Positions 26,113-35,893 of a stretch of DNA of 54,296 bases are shown here, in pieces (position 1 is the stretch's first letter; each line of letters begins with the position of its first letter). The notes under the pieces were generated by a model. The model had not been told where the DNA came from, searched no databases, and was given only the letters and a program-made list of their open reading frames with translations. Source of the stretch: CAZTTG01 sp964615935. GTDB taxonomy: Bacteria; Planctomycetota; UBA1135; GCA-002686595. The position numbers were made by a program, and so were the translations under genes. The stretch spans positions 1 through 54,296 of the forward strand of contig CAZTTG010000041.1 of assembly GCA_964615935.1 (NCBI GenBank). The letters are read 5' to 3'.

Positions 26113-27915
26113 TCAGCCGTCCAGCTTCGCGCGCAGATCCTCGATCCCCCGCCGGGCCTCCCCGCCGAGGGCCGGCTCCTCGGGCCAGGCCTCGGCCACG
26201 GCCAGGAGGAGCTCGATGCCCTCCGCGTCCCCGAGCTCCACCAGGCAGGCGGCCAGCCTCTCGGCGAGCTCCCGCCGCGCCGCCGGGGGGTCGCGGGAGA
26301 AGCGCGGGTCCTCGGTGTCCTTGGGCTTCTCCTTCGGGGTGAAGACGCGCTCCACCAGCTCCTCGCGCAGCGCCGGCAGGGCGGCCCTCGCGTCGCCCAC
26401 CGCGGCCAGGGCGTCGGCCAGCCGACCGAAGCTCTCCAGGCGGATCCGGTACTCGGTGTGGGTGGCCCGGTTGCCGCCGAAGAAGGACGCGTCGTAGCGC
26501 TCGCCGATCCGCTTCGCGGCGCGGGCCAGCGGCGCGGCGGCCTTCGGCAGGCCGGTCCGCCCCAGGGCCGTGGTGGCCTCGTCGAGGACCCGCCAGTCCT
26601 CGTCGGACAGGGCCGCGTTCAGGGGCTGGATGACCCCCGCGCCGCCGATCCCGCCCAGGGCGCGGGCCGCCAGAACCCGCACGTCGGCGCTCGAGTTGCG
26701 CGACCTGAGCACCTGGGCCACGGCGCGCGCGGTCGCGGAGTCCCCGCGCCCGCCCAGCTCCTCGGCCGCCCGGGCTCCCGCCCCGCCGCCCCGCTTCAGG
26801 TCGGCGATCAGCGCCTTCAGCCCGGCCCCGCCCTCGCCGGCCTCGGGCAGCTTCGAGGGATCCCCCAGGCTCTTCGCCTCGTGCTTGTCGACCTTGCGGT
26901 CGAAGGAGGAGACCGGCGCCGCGGCGCGCTTGCGCCCCTGGTCCTTCGCCCGGCCGGCGAAGAAGCGGAAGAGCTCGTCCGCCACCGCCCGGGGGAAGCC
27001 GTGCCCCACCCCGTCGAGCTCGGTGTAGGCGAAGTCCGCCTTCCCCTTGCCCGCCGCCAGGCTGCGCGCCGCGCTGCGATCGGAGCCCGGGCCGACCACC
27101 CCGTCGTCGGTCCCGTGGTAGATGAAGACCGGCAGCCCCAGCGAGGCGGTGGCGCCCGGACCCCCGCCGCCGGCGCAGGGGGCGAAGGCCGCCCAGACCT
27201 CGGCCCGCGCGGGACCCCAGTACCAGGCGCCGAAGCCGCCCATGGAGTGCCCGGTCAGGTAGACGCGCGTCTCGTCCACGTTGTACAGGTACGCCATCTC
27301 CTCCAGGAGGGCGTCCATCCAGGCCTCGTTGGGCGAGGCCGACCAGGGGGCGGCGATGGCCGTGGGGCAGACGACGATCCAGCCCCACGACTCGGCCAGG
27401 CCCTGGTAGAAGTTCATGGCCGACTCGCCGCTGCCCGTGACCAGGGTCTCGTCCCGTCCCCCGCGCCCGCCTCCGTGGAGCCCCACCACCAGGGGCGTGG
27501 GCGCGAGGGGGTCGTAGTCCTTGGGGACGTAGATGCAGTAGGTGGCGCCCGGCGCCTCCTCGCTGAGTCGGGTGAGGGGCACCTCGTCGCGGCGGCCCCG
27601 GGGCAGGGCGGCCGAGCGGCGGGCGCGCTCGCGGTACTCGACCAGCGGGGGCTCGGAGAGGACGACCTCGCGCACCTTCTCGCGCGGGATGAAGTTCGCG
27701 TCCGGGATCTCCCAGACCATGTCGGGGTGGCGGGAGTTCCACGGGTTGACGACCACGAGCTGGTCGTCGTCGCGCGAGACGATCACCCCCTCGATCTTCC
27801 GGCCGCTCTCGAGGATCACCGTGTCCGCGCGGGCTCCGCCGGCGACCAGCGAGAGGGCCGCCAGGGCCGCGCCGGCCGTTCGCCGCGCCGCGCGGGTGCA
27901 CCGCAGGGGCTGCAT
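26113..27915 (-). CDS. Exported esterase-HEAT-repeat fusion protein
   Basis: A 600-residue exported protein. Signal peptide residues 1-30 end at ARA. Residues ~31-90 form a small beta-rich domain (VILESGRKIEGVIVSRD). Residues ~105-320 are an alpha/beta hydrolase of the PHB-depolymerase or feruloyl-esterase kind: PLVVGLHGGGRGG (oxyanion region), nucleophile Ser224 in TGHSMGGFG, an acid at Asp270-271 in HGTDDGVV and His305 in GVGHGFP. Residues ~370-600 are HEAT repeats (SADVRVLAARALGGIGG; SDEDWRVLDEATTALG). The ATG at 27915 was chosen because it directly starts the signal peptide; the 42-codon upstream extension does not look like protein. Substrate unknown. Confidence 0.8.
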   Translation of the reverse strand: MQPLRCTRAARRTAGAALAALSLVAGGARADTVILESGRKIEGVIVSRDDDQLVVVNPWNSRHPDMVWEIPDANFIPREKVREVVLSEPPLVEYRERARRSAALPRGRRDEVPLTRLSEEAPGATYCIYVPKDYDPLAPTPLVVGLHGGGRGGRDETLVTGSGESAMNFYQGLAESWGWIVVCPTAIAAPWSASPNEAWMDALLEEMAYLYNVDETRVYLTGHSMGGFGAWYWGPARAEVWAAFAPCAGGGGPGATASLGLPVFIYHGTDDGVVGPGSDRSAARSLAAGKGKADFAYTELDGVGHGFPRAVADELFRFFAGRAKDQGRKRAAAPVSSFDRKVDKHEAKSLGDPSKLPEAGEGGAGLKALIADLKRGGGAGARAAEELGGRGDSATARAVAQVLRSRNSSADVRVLAARALGGIGGAGVIQPLNAALSDEDWRVLDEATTALGRTGLPKAAAPLARAAKRIGERYDASFFGGNRATHTEYRIRLESFGRLADALAAVGDARAALPALREELVERVFTPKEKPKDTEDPRFSRDPPAARRELAERLAACLVELGDAEGIELLLAVAEAWPEEPALGGEARRGIEDLRAKLDG

Positions 27916-27921
27916 GACACC

Positions 27922-27951
27922 AGGATGGGCGCCGCCGCGGCGATCTGTCAA
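27922..27951 (-). promoter_or_regulatory. Sigma70-like promoter for the esterase gene
   Basis: On the minus strand a perfect -35 TTGACA (27951-27946) is followed, after 18 bases, by CATCCT (27927-27922). The ATG lies 7 bases downstream, so the transcript would be nearly leaderless. Confidence 0.45.
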
Positions 27952-28024
27952 CCCGGCCGAGACAGGCCGGCTCTCCCTGCCGCTTTTCCTGCCCGGGGCC
28001 GTCCCCCCCGCGCTCCCCGCGGGG

Positions 28025-28030
28025 TAGGGT
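28025..28030 (+). promoter_or_regulatory. Candidate extended -10 for aldose 1-epimerase
   Basis: GGTAGGGT, another match to G-S-TANNNT, ends 9 bases before the ATG at 28040, again implying a short leader. Confidence 0.35.
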
Positions 28031-28039
28031 GTCGCGACC

Positions 28040-29113
28040 ATGACCGGGGTCGAGAGGCGGGCCTTCGGCCGGACCGCGGCCGGACGGGAAGTCGACGCCT
28101 TCGCGCTCGAGGGCGGCGGGGGCCTGAGGGCCGTGGTGATGGCCCGCGGCGCGACCCTGGTCGAGCTCCTGGTGCCCGACCACCGCGGCGAGCGCGCGGA
28201 CGTCGTGCTGGGCTTCGACGATCTGGCCGGCTACGAGTCGGCGGAGAACCCCTACTTCGGCTGCACGGTGGGGCGCTGCGCGAACCGCATCCGGCGGGGG
28301 CGCTTCGAGCTCGACGGAGTCGAGCACGCCCTCTCGATCAACGAGCCGCCCAACCACCTGCACGGCGGCGAGGGCGGCTTCGACAAGCGCGTGTGGCGGG
28401 CCGAGGTCCTGGCGGGCGGGGCGCCCGCGGTGCGCTTCTCGCGCACGAGCCCCGACGGCGAGGAGGGCTACCCCGGGGAGCTCTCCGCGTCGGTGACCTA
28501 CTCGATCCCCCGCGCCGGGGAGCTGTGGATCGAGTACCGCGCGAGCTGCGATCGGAGCGCGCCCGTGAGCCTGACGCACCACTCCTACTTCAACCTGGCC
28601 GGCTCGGAGAGCGTGCTCGACCACGAGCTCTCGATCCAGGCCGACCGGTACACTCCCACCGACGGGGAGCTGATCCCCACCGGCGCGATCGAGCCCGTGG
28701 CGGGGACGCCGCTGGACTTCCGCCGCCCCAAGCCGGTGGGCCGGGACGTGGGCCCGCTCGAGGGCACCCCCGCCCTGGGCTACGACCACAACTTCGCCCT
28801 GCGGCCCGGGGACGGTTCCCCCTCCCTCGCGGCGAGGCTCCGCGACCCGGCCTCGGGCCGGATCCTGGATCTCCTCACGACGGAGCCCGGCCTCCAGCTC
28901 TACGCCGGCAACCGCCTCGACGGGCTCCCCGGCAAGGGCGGCAGGACCTACGAGCGCAACGCGGCCCTGTGCCTGGAGGCCCAGGGCTTTCCGGATTCGG
29001 TGAATTGCCCCGGTTTTCCGCGGGTGATCCTGGAGCCCGGGGAATTCTACTCCCAGACGACGGTACACCGGTTCTCGGCCGGGCGGCCGGGGGACGCGAT
29101 CGAAGGCCGCTAG
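28040..29113 (+). CDS. galM: Aldose 1-epimerase (mutarotase)
   Basis: A 357-residue cytosolic enzyme that interconverts alpha and beta anomers of aldoses such as glucose and galactose. The substrate and catalytic residues are all present: Asn82-Arg83 in CANRI, His108 in NHLHGG, the catalytic-acid His181 in LTHHSYFNLAG, and the catalytic base Glu313 in LCLEAQGFPDS. Length fits the family (about 340-380). It is divergent from the esterase gene, with 124 bases between starts. It is followed after 65 bases by the surface repeat protein gene. Confidence 0.93.
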   Translation: MTGVERRAFGRTAAGREVDAFALEGGGGLRAVVMARGATLVELLVPDHRGERADVVLGFDDLAGYESAENPYFGCTVGRCANRIRRGRFELDGVEHALSINEPPNHLHGGEGGFDKRVWRAEVLAGGAPAVRFSRTSPDGEEGYPGELSASVTYSIPRAGELWIEYRASCDRSAPVSLTHHSYFNLAGSESVLDHELSIQADRYTPTDGELIPTGAIEPVAGTPLDFRRPKPVGRDVGPLEGTPALGYDHNFALRPGDGSPSLAARLRDPASGRILDLLTTEPGLQLYAGNRLDGLPGKGGRTYERNAALCLEAQGFPDSVNCPGFPRVILEPGEFYSQTTVHRFSAGRPGDAIEGR

Positions 29114-29178
29114 AGGGGCGGGAGGTCCGCTCCGCGAGCTCGCGCCCCGGCCGGCCTTCTTCTTCAAGAGGTGCGACC

Positions 29179-32100
29179 ATGGCTCGACGTGGGGCTCTGC
29201 TGCTGCTCATCGCGATCGTCGGCGCGCTGATCGTCGCGTACGCGGTCCGGCGGGAGGCCGGGGCTCCCCCGGTGGTCCAGGGGGAGGGGAGCGGAGGCGC
29301 GGCCGGGAGCTCTTTCCTCACGGCCCTGGAGGAGGTCGGGGTCGGCGGGGATCCCGAGACCGTGGCGGCCGGAGCCTCGGGCCGCACCCGGGCCGCCATG
29401 GACCCGCGGGGGACCGTGCTCGCCCTCGATCGCGAGGACGAGGGGCTGTGGGTCGAGGGGCGCGTCCTCTTCCCGCCGGGCTGTCCGGCCGACGCGGTGC
29501 CGCGGGTCCTGGCCCTGGCCGGGGGCGTGTACGCCTCGGACCTGGGGGGCGGGCCGGAGGACGTCGAGCCCGGGCGACTGGCCGGCCTGCACTCCCACTC
29601 CGGGGTGGACGAGCGGGGCCGCTTTCGGGTGGCCTTCGCCTCGGGCACCGAGCGCGGCCACCTCGCGGTGCGCGGTCGATACCTCTACAGCCCCCTCTCG
29701 CAGGAGGTGGATCCCCGGGAGGCCGGGGAGATCGAGCTGCGTCCCCTGCTGGAAGCCCGGATCACCGGCGAGCTCCGCGCCGCTCCCGGCGCCGCGCTGC
29801 CGTCCCTCTCCGGGATCGTCGCCGAGCTGATGATCGACCCGCGGGACGGCGTGGACGCCATGGGCGGCCGCGCCTTCTTCCGGCGCCGGGTCGCGCTCTC
29901 ACCGCAGGGGCGCTTCGACTTCGGGGGGGTGGCCACCGGCTCGGTCCTGCGCGTCCTGATCGTGCCGCCAGAGCACTCGGCGGCCAGGAGCGAGGCCCTT
30001 GCAGCCCGCGCCGGGCGAGCACCTGCGCGTGGCCCTGGATCTCTCCCCGGGGGCCCGGGTCCGCGGCCGGGTCGTGGACCCCGAGGGCCAGCCCCTCGCC
30101 GGAGCCACCGTGGTCGCGATGCAGGACGCCAACTTCGTGGCCAGCCGCTTCGGCCACAGCGTCCGCGAGGTCGAGACCGACGGGCAGGGCCGCTTCGACC
30201 TCTCCGCCGTGCGGGAGGGCGTGGTGAGCGTGCGCGCGCAGCTCGAGGGCTGGGTCGAGGTCTCCGCGCGACTGGAGCTGCGGTCCGGCGAGACCCGCGA
30301 GGGCGTGGAGCTCGCCCTGACGCGGGGCCGCTCCATCGAGGGCCGCGTGCTCCTGCCCTCGGGCGAGCCCGCGGACGGGGCGTTCGTGAGCTGCGCCTTC
30401 GACATGGCCGCGGTGGGCGGGCTGGGCGGGTTCAACGCCATCCGGGGCTGGGCCGCGAGGGCGGTGGCGAGCGAGGAGGGGCGCTTCCGGATCAGCGGGC
30501 TCGGCGGGGGACCCTTCGTGCTCCAGGCGGTGCGGATCCCCCCCGGCGAGGAGGCGCCCACCGCCGAGGAGTTCGAGGCCAACCCCTGGGCCGACTTCGG
30601 CGCGCCGGGCGCGCCCCGGGCCCGGGCCGAGGGCGTCGAGCCCGGCGGCCGGGAGGTGGTGCTCGAGCTGCGCCAGTCCCTCTCGCTCGTCGGCCGGGTC
30701 GTGGACCGGGGCGGGGAACCGGTGCCGCGCTTTCGCGTGCGGGCGCAGAGCGAGAACCGCGGCCTCACCCCCGGCTTCGGCTGTCAGGTCCGCGAGGCGC
30801 TCTTCGAGGGTCCCGAGGGCGACTTCGAGCTCCCCGGCCTGCGCGCGGGGACCTGGGAGGTGAGCGCCCTCGGCGAGGGCTTCGAGCTCTCCGAGCCGGT
30901 GGCGGTGGCCCTGCCGCGCTCCGGATCCGAGGGACCCCTGGTGATCGCCCTGGTCCGGGCCGCGAGCGCATCGGGCCTGGTCCTGAGACCCGACGGCCAG
31001 GCCGCCGCGGGCGCGCGGGTCACCCTGAAGCTCCAGACCATGGAGCGCATGGCCCTGGCCTTCCACCGGACCGAGGTGCCGGCCGCGCGCTGTGACGGGG
31101 AGGGCCGCTTCCTCCTCGACGGTCTGCTGCCCGGTCCGGTGAGCCTGATCGCCGAGGCCGAGGGATTCGCCGAGAGCGCGCCGGCCATGCTCGAGCTGGG
31201 TCGGGGCGAGCGGCGCGAGGACCTGCTGCTGCACCTGCGGCATGGCGGCCTGCTCACCGGCGAGGTCTTCGGCGACGACGGCCGGCCCGCGGTGGGCGAG
31301 AACGTGGTCGCGCAGCCCCCGGGGACCCAGGAGATCCTCCAGGCCACGACCGACGAGGAGGGCGCCTTCTCCGTGGAGCACGTGCCGCCGGGCACCTGGA
31401 TGGTCGTCGCCCTGCCGGACGAGGACCGCCTGGCCGCCATGATCGCGGAGGGCGGCGGCTTCGCCAGCATGATGAGCGGCATGCGCATGGCCTTCGCCGA
31501 GATCCAGGACGGCGTCGAGACCCACGTGGTGATCGGCGAGCCGGCGCCGGCCGCGGTGCGGGTCCACGGTCGGATCACGCTCGACCGCGAGCCCTGTCCC
31601 GGGGTGGTGCTGCTCTTCATGTCCGACGAGGCGGGCGCCAGCGAGTCGCAGTGCTTCCACGGGACCGACGAGGACGGCCGCTTCGACGTGCTCCTGCCGC
31701 GGCCGGGCGAGTACCTGATGATCGTGCAGCGGATCGGGCCCGCGCACCCCGAGGCCAGCCTGGAGTACCGCATCTCCATCCCCGAGGTGGAGGAGCACGA
31801 GCTGGACGTGGACCTCCCGGTGGGCCGGATCTCGGGGCGCGTGACCGGCTCCGACGGCCGGCCGGTGGCCGAGGCGCGCGTGTCCCTGGTCAGCGCGGGC
31901 TCGGCCGCGGGGCAGTTCTGGGGCGGGCGCTTCAGCGAGATCCGCGCGGACGCGGAGGGTCGCTACACCGTCGACTGGCTGCGCGCCGGGACCTACACGC
32001 TCGGCGCGGGCGGCGCGCCCTTCGGCGGCTTCGTCGGCGCCGAGGGAGCCTGGGGGCGCAAGGTGCGCGAGCGGGTCGAGCTCCAGGAGGGCGAGCACCT

Positions 32101-32680
32101 CGAGGGCGTGGACTTCCGCCTGGAGGCGGCCGGCGAGATCGCGGGCACGGTGAGCGACGAGGCGGGGCTGGCGATCGAGGGCGCCTCGATCTTCCTGCGC
32201 GACGCGGCCGGGCGCGTCGTGGAGCGGGTGAGCTGGACGCGGACCGACGCGGCGGGGCGCTTCCGCTGCACCGGGCTGGAGCCGGGCACCTACGCCCTGG
32301 CGGCCCGCGCGGGCGCGCTCGCCAGCGGCTGGGACTCCGAGGCGCAGGTGCGCGAGGGTCGGGCGAGCGAGGTGGACCTGGTGGTCGCCGCCGGCACCGT
32401 GGTCGAGGTGAGCCTGCGCGGCGAGTCGGGCCATCCGATCCCCGCCGCCGTCAGCGCGGTCGATGCCCAGGGCCGGGCCTGGCAGGGGCTGTACACCCTC
32501 TCGGAGGCCATCGAGGCCTACCAGAGCGGGACCATGGCCCGGCTCCTCGAGAGCGTGGGTCCCCTCCCGCCGGGCACCTACCGGATCACCGCCGAGGCGA
32601 TCGACGGGCGCAGCGCCTCGCGGACGGTCGAGCTGGACGGGCGGCCGCGCCGCCGCCTGAGCCTGCGGCTGCCGCGCTGA
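29179..32680 (+). pseudogene. Membrane-anchored multi-repeat (carboxypeptidase-regulatory-like) protein, frameshifted
   Basis: One gene in two frames. The first frame starts at ATG 29179, preceded by AGAGGTG, with a signal anchor ALLLLIAIVGALIVAYA. It stays homologous in style up to about base 29998 (PPEHSAARSEAL). The second frame takes over at TTG 29999 (QPAPGEHLRVALDLSPGA) and runs to TGA 32680. Removing one C from the CCC at 29996-29998 joins them into a 1166-residue protein. At least eight carboxypeptidase-regulatory-like beta domains follow (VRGRVVDPEGQPLAGATV; ISGRVTGSDGRPVAEARV; IAGTVSDEAGLAIEGAS). Such proteins are extracellular and structural. Both frames keep good codon bias, so the lesion is recent or a sequencing error. 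Confidence 0.75.
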
Positions 32681-32724
32681 GTCGCGCCGAGCTCGATTCG
32701 CGCTCCGCGCGGCGCGGGGCTCGC

Positions 32725-32730
32725 TACGAT
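32725..32730 (+). promoter_or_regulatory. Candidate extended -10 for the FG-GAP gene
   Basis: GCTACGAT ends 34 bases before the ATG at 32765. A strong AGGAGG ribosome site lies between. Confidence 0.45.
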
Positions 32731-32764
32731 GGGCCACGCGGAGACTCGACCCCAGGAGGCAGCC

Positions 32765-34309
32765 ATGTCCCAGCGCCCTCTCACGCGCGCCCTCGCCACC
32801 CTGACCGCCATCGGAGCGCTCGCCGCCCCGGCCCTGGCCCAGTACACGCGGGCCCAGGAGGTGCCGCGCGCCCACCTGCTCGACTACGTCGACTCGACCG
32901 GGGCCATCGCGACGCTGCCCCTCGACGGCGGCACCATCGAGCACGAGATGGCCGACGTGAACGGCGACGGCTGCCCGGACATCGCCTCGGTGGGGGACCA
33001 CGGCTCGCCCTTCATCAACACCCAGCAGCACGGGGTCACCCTCTGGCTGGGGGACTGCGCGGGAGGCTGGAGCCTGGTCCAGGTCGGGGACTTCGGCTAC
33101 GGGGGCCTGGCGCTGGGGGACGCCGACGGCGACGGCCTGATGGACGTGGGCTACGGCGTGCACCACAACTAGTCCGGCGTCGACCTCGGCGACCAGATCC
33201 TGGAGGTGGCCCTGGGGGACGGCACCGGGACGAGCTGGACCGCCTGGGACGACGGCCTCGCCACCAACGGCGAGGACTGGGGCATGGCCGGCTGCGACTT
33301 CGGGGACGTGGACGGCGACGGCGACCTGGACCTCGGCTCCAGCTCCTTCGGCTGCTGCTCCGGCGTGCACGTGTACCTGAACCAGATGGACGGCACCTGG
33401 GTGCAGAGCTTCGGCTTCCTGGGCGGCAACTCGGACCACGACTTCCTCTTCGCCGCCTTCAACGGCGACGGTCACCTGGACCTGGTGGCGGCCAACTCCC
33501 TGGGTCGGGTTCGGCTGGGGGACGGCGCGGGCGGCTTCTCTGCGGCCGACGGCAACCTGCCGGGCCCGTACTACGGGGGCATCGCCGCGGGCGACATCGA
33601 CGGCGACGGCCGGGACGAGCTGGCCATCACCGTGAACGACCTCCCGCAGGTCTGGTCGTGGGGCGCCGGCAACCAGTGGGTCTCGCGCACGGGCACGCTG
33701 CCCTTGATCGATGCTCCCGCCCACCGCGTGCAGCTCTCCGACATGGACGCGGACGGGGACCCGGAGCTGGTGACCTTCGGCGCCGGCGTGCTGGCGGTCT
33801 TCGGGAACGACGGCGGTGGCGGCTGGTGGCCGGCCTTCCTCGCCGAGGTCCCCGGCCTGGGCAGCCGCCCCGGGGTGGCCCTGCGCACGGGCATCGACCT
33901 CGACCACAACGGCTACCCGGACGTCTCCCTGGTGATGGAGGAGAGGTGGGGCTTCGTCAACTACCGCAACGCCCACCGGGTCTACCTCGAGTCCAGCGCC
34001 CCGGCGAAGCTCTCGATCCGCGCCCTCTCCCCGACCCCATCCCGGGTCTGGCGCGGCGGGCAGGCGCGCTTCGTCGAGTGGGCCTCCGCTGTGCCCGGCG
34101 CGGACCTCGGGACGGTCGACCTCCTGCTCTCGACCTCGGGAGGCAGCCCGCCCTGGACCCCCCTGGCCACGGGCGTCCCCAACGGCGGCCGGGCCCAGGT
34201 CCTCGTGCCCACCGGCGTCCAGTCGACCACCTGCGTCCTCCTCTACCGCGTGCACACCGCCGCGAAGGAGGAGCGGGTCCAGGGGCCGACATTCACCATC
34301 CTGCCGTGA
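32765..34309 (+). pseudogene. Secreted FG-GAP/VCBS-repeat protein interrupted by an in-frame TAG
   Basis: A 514-codon reading frame with a signal peptide (ATLTAIGALAAPALA) and about seven FG-GAP calcium-binding repeats: DVNGDGCPDI, DADGDGLMDV, DVDGDGDLDL, FNGDGHLDL, DIDGDGRDEL, DMDADGDPEL, DLDHNGYPDV. These build an extracellular beta-propeller. The C-terminal ~110 residues are a separate domain. A TAG at 33170-33172 stops translation after VGYGVHHN, and the same frame goes on with SGVDLGDQ and the remaining repeats. A TAC (Tyr) to TAG change explains it. The lower part could restart at an internal ATG or GTG but would lack a signal peptide. AGGAGG precedes the ATG. Confidence 0.8.
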
Positions 34310-34327
34310 AGGCCGCGCCGCCGCCGC

Positions 34328-34333
34328 TACACT
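34328..34333 (+). promoter_or_regulatory. Candidate extended -10 for the sulfatase gene
   Basis: GCTACACT ends 37 bases before the GTG start at 34371. GGAGGTGAG lies between as the ribosome site. Confidence 0.45.
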
Positions 34334-34370
34334 TGCGCCTCCTTCGGAACCCCGGAATGGAGGTGAGAGC

Positions 34371-35885
34371 GTGAGGCGCGATCGCATGCGAGCGAACCTG
34401 AGGAGGTCCCTCCTCCCCCTGTTGCTGGTCGGCGCGCTGGCGCTCGGATGTGCGGCGCCGGCGCTGGGCGACCCGGCGATCGAGCGGCCCCGCCCCAACG
34501 TGGTCTACATCCTGGCCGACGACCTCGGCTACGCCGAGCTTTCGTGCTACGGCCAGGAGAAGATGCGCACGCCCAACATCGATCGCCTGGCGCGGGAGGG
34601 CATGCGCTTCACGCAGCACTACTCGGGCAGCCCGGTGTGCGCGCCCTCGCGCTGCGTGCTGCTGACCGGGCTGCACACCGGGCACGCGGTGGTGCGCAAC
34701 AACTGGGAGAACGGCGGGTGGGGGCCCGACCAGCCCGAGGGGCAGCTCCCGCTCCCCGAGGGCACCCAGACGATCGCCGGGCGGCTGAAGGCGATCGGAT
34801 ACCGCACGGCCGCCATCGGGAAATGGGGCCTGGGCGGGCCGGGTACCAGCGGACAGCCGGACCGCCAGGGATTCGACCTTTTCCACGGGTACCTCTGCCA
34901 GCGCAAGGCGCACAACTACTACCCCACGCACCTGTGGCGGAACGGCGAGAAGGTGATGCTCGAGGGCAACGCCTGGTTCTCGGCCCACCAGAAGCTCGAG
35001 GAGCCGCTGGAGTCGGAGTCCGAGTACGCCGAGCGCTTCTCCGCCGAGCAGTACGCGCCCGAGCTCATGGCGCGCGAGGCCCTGGACTTCATCCGCAAAA
35101 GCCGCGGGCGGCCCTTCTTCCTCTACTACGCCAGCCCCATCCCCCACGCCGCCATCCAGGTGCCGAGCGAGGACCTCGACGCCTGGCCGAGCGAGTGGGA
35201 CGCCGAGCCCTACCTGGGCCAGAAGGCCTACCTGCCGCACCCCCGGCCCCGCGCGGGCTACGCGGCCATGGTCGCGCGCCTCGACCGCGACGTGGGCCGC
35301 ATCCTGGACCTGCTGGAGGAGCTGGGCCTGGCCCAGGACACCCTGGTGGTCTTCTCCAGCGACAACGGGCCCACCTTCAACGGCGGGACCGACTCGGAGT
35401 TCTTCGAGAGCGCCGGCGGCCTGCGCGGCCTCAAGTGCAGCGTGTACGAGGGCGGCATCCGGGTGCCCATGATCGCCCGCTGGCCCGATCGAATCGCTCC
35501 GCGAACGGTGAGCGAGACCGTGTCCGGCTTCCAGGACGTGCTGCCCACGGTCCTGGAGCTCGCCGGTGGTAGCTGGCAGGGCGAGATCGACGGCATCAGC
35601 CTGGCGCCCACGCTGCTCGGCCGGGGCGAACAGGCCGAGCACGACTACCTGTACTGGGAGTACGGCGGCCAGCAGGCCATCCGCATGGGCCCCTGGAAGG
35701 GCGTGCGCCCGCGGCTGGGCAAGGGGGAGAAGGCGCTGGAGCTCTACCACCTCGAGCGCGACCCCGCGGAGAGCCGCGACCTGGCCGCCGAGCACCCCGA
35801 GATCGTCGAGCGGCTGGAGGAGGCCCTGCTCGCGGCGCGCACGACCTCGGTGGCCTTCCCCATCCCGGCCCTGGACGGAGGCTGA
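34371..35885 (+). CDS. Type I sulfatase, lipoprotein
   Basis: A 504-residue exported sulfatase. The signal ends in LALGC, Cys27 being the likely lipid site. The metal-binding start NVVYILADDLGYAE (43-56) and the sulfatase signature CAPSR (90-94) are intact; Cys90 should be converted to formylglycine by a modifying enzyme encoded elsewhere. The downstream histidine and Asn/Asp ligands are in IGKWGLG and SSDNGPT. Sulfatases of this type cleave sulfate esters from sugars or aromatics and are strongly expanded in Planctomycetota. The start is GTG 34371 with GGAGGTGA; an ATG at 34386 is possible. The last 50 codons are duplicated 2.14 kb downstream. The gene is convergent with the next one. Confidence 0.92.
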   Translation: MRRDRMRANLRRSLLPLLLVGALALGCAAPALGDPAIERPRPNVVYILADDLGYAELSCYGQEKMRTPNIDRLAREGMRFTQHYSGSPVCAPSRCVLLTGLHTGHAVVRNNWENGGWGPDQPEGQLPLPEGTQTIAGRLKAIGYRTAAIGKWGLGGPGTSGQPDRQGFDLFHGYLCQRKAHNYYPTHLWRNGEKVMLEGNAWFSAHQKLEEPLESESEYAERFSAEQYAPELMAREALDFIRKSRGRPFFLYYASPIPHAAIQVPSEDLDAWPSEWDAEPYLGQKAYLPHPRPRAGYAAMVARLDRDVGRILDLLEELGLAQDTLVVFSSDNGPTFNGGTDSEFFESAGGLRGLKCSVYEGGIRVPMIARWPDRIAPRTVSETVSGFQDVLPTVLELAGGSWQGEIDGISLAPTLLGRGEQAEHDYLYWEYGGQQAIRMGPWKGVRPRLGKGEKALELYHLERDPAESRDLAAEHPEIVERLEEALLAARTTSVAFPIPALDGG

Positions 35886-35893
35886 GCGCTGAC

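Noticed and set aside
24650..29167. A 1505-codon open frame on the minus strand
   Set aside because: It covers genes on both strands with clear products (galM, DMT transporter, esterase in another frame) and has shadow-type Gly/Arg/Pro composition.
25831..31095. A 1754-codon open frame on the plus strand
   Set aside because: Only the stretch from 29179 to about 29998 is real protein (the first part of the frameshifted repeat protein). The rest is shadow sequence.
29762..34498. A 1578-codon open frame on the minus strand
   Set aside because: It is antisense to the repeat protein and the FG-GAP gene; His/Gly/Ala-rich shadow text, no domain.
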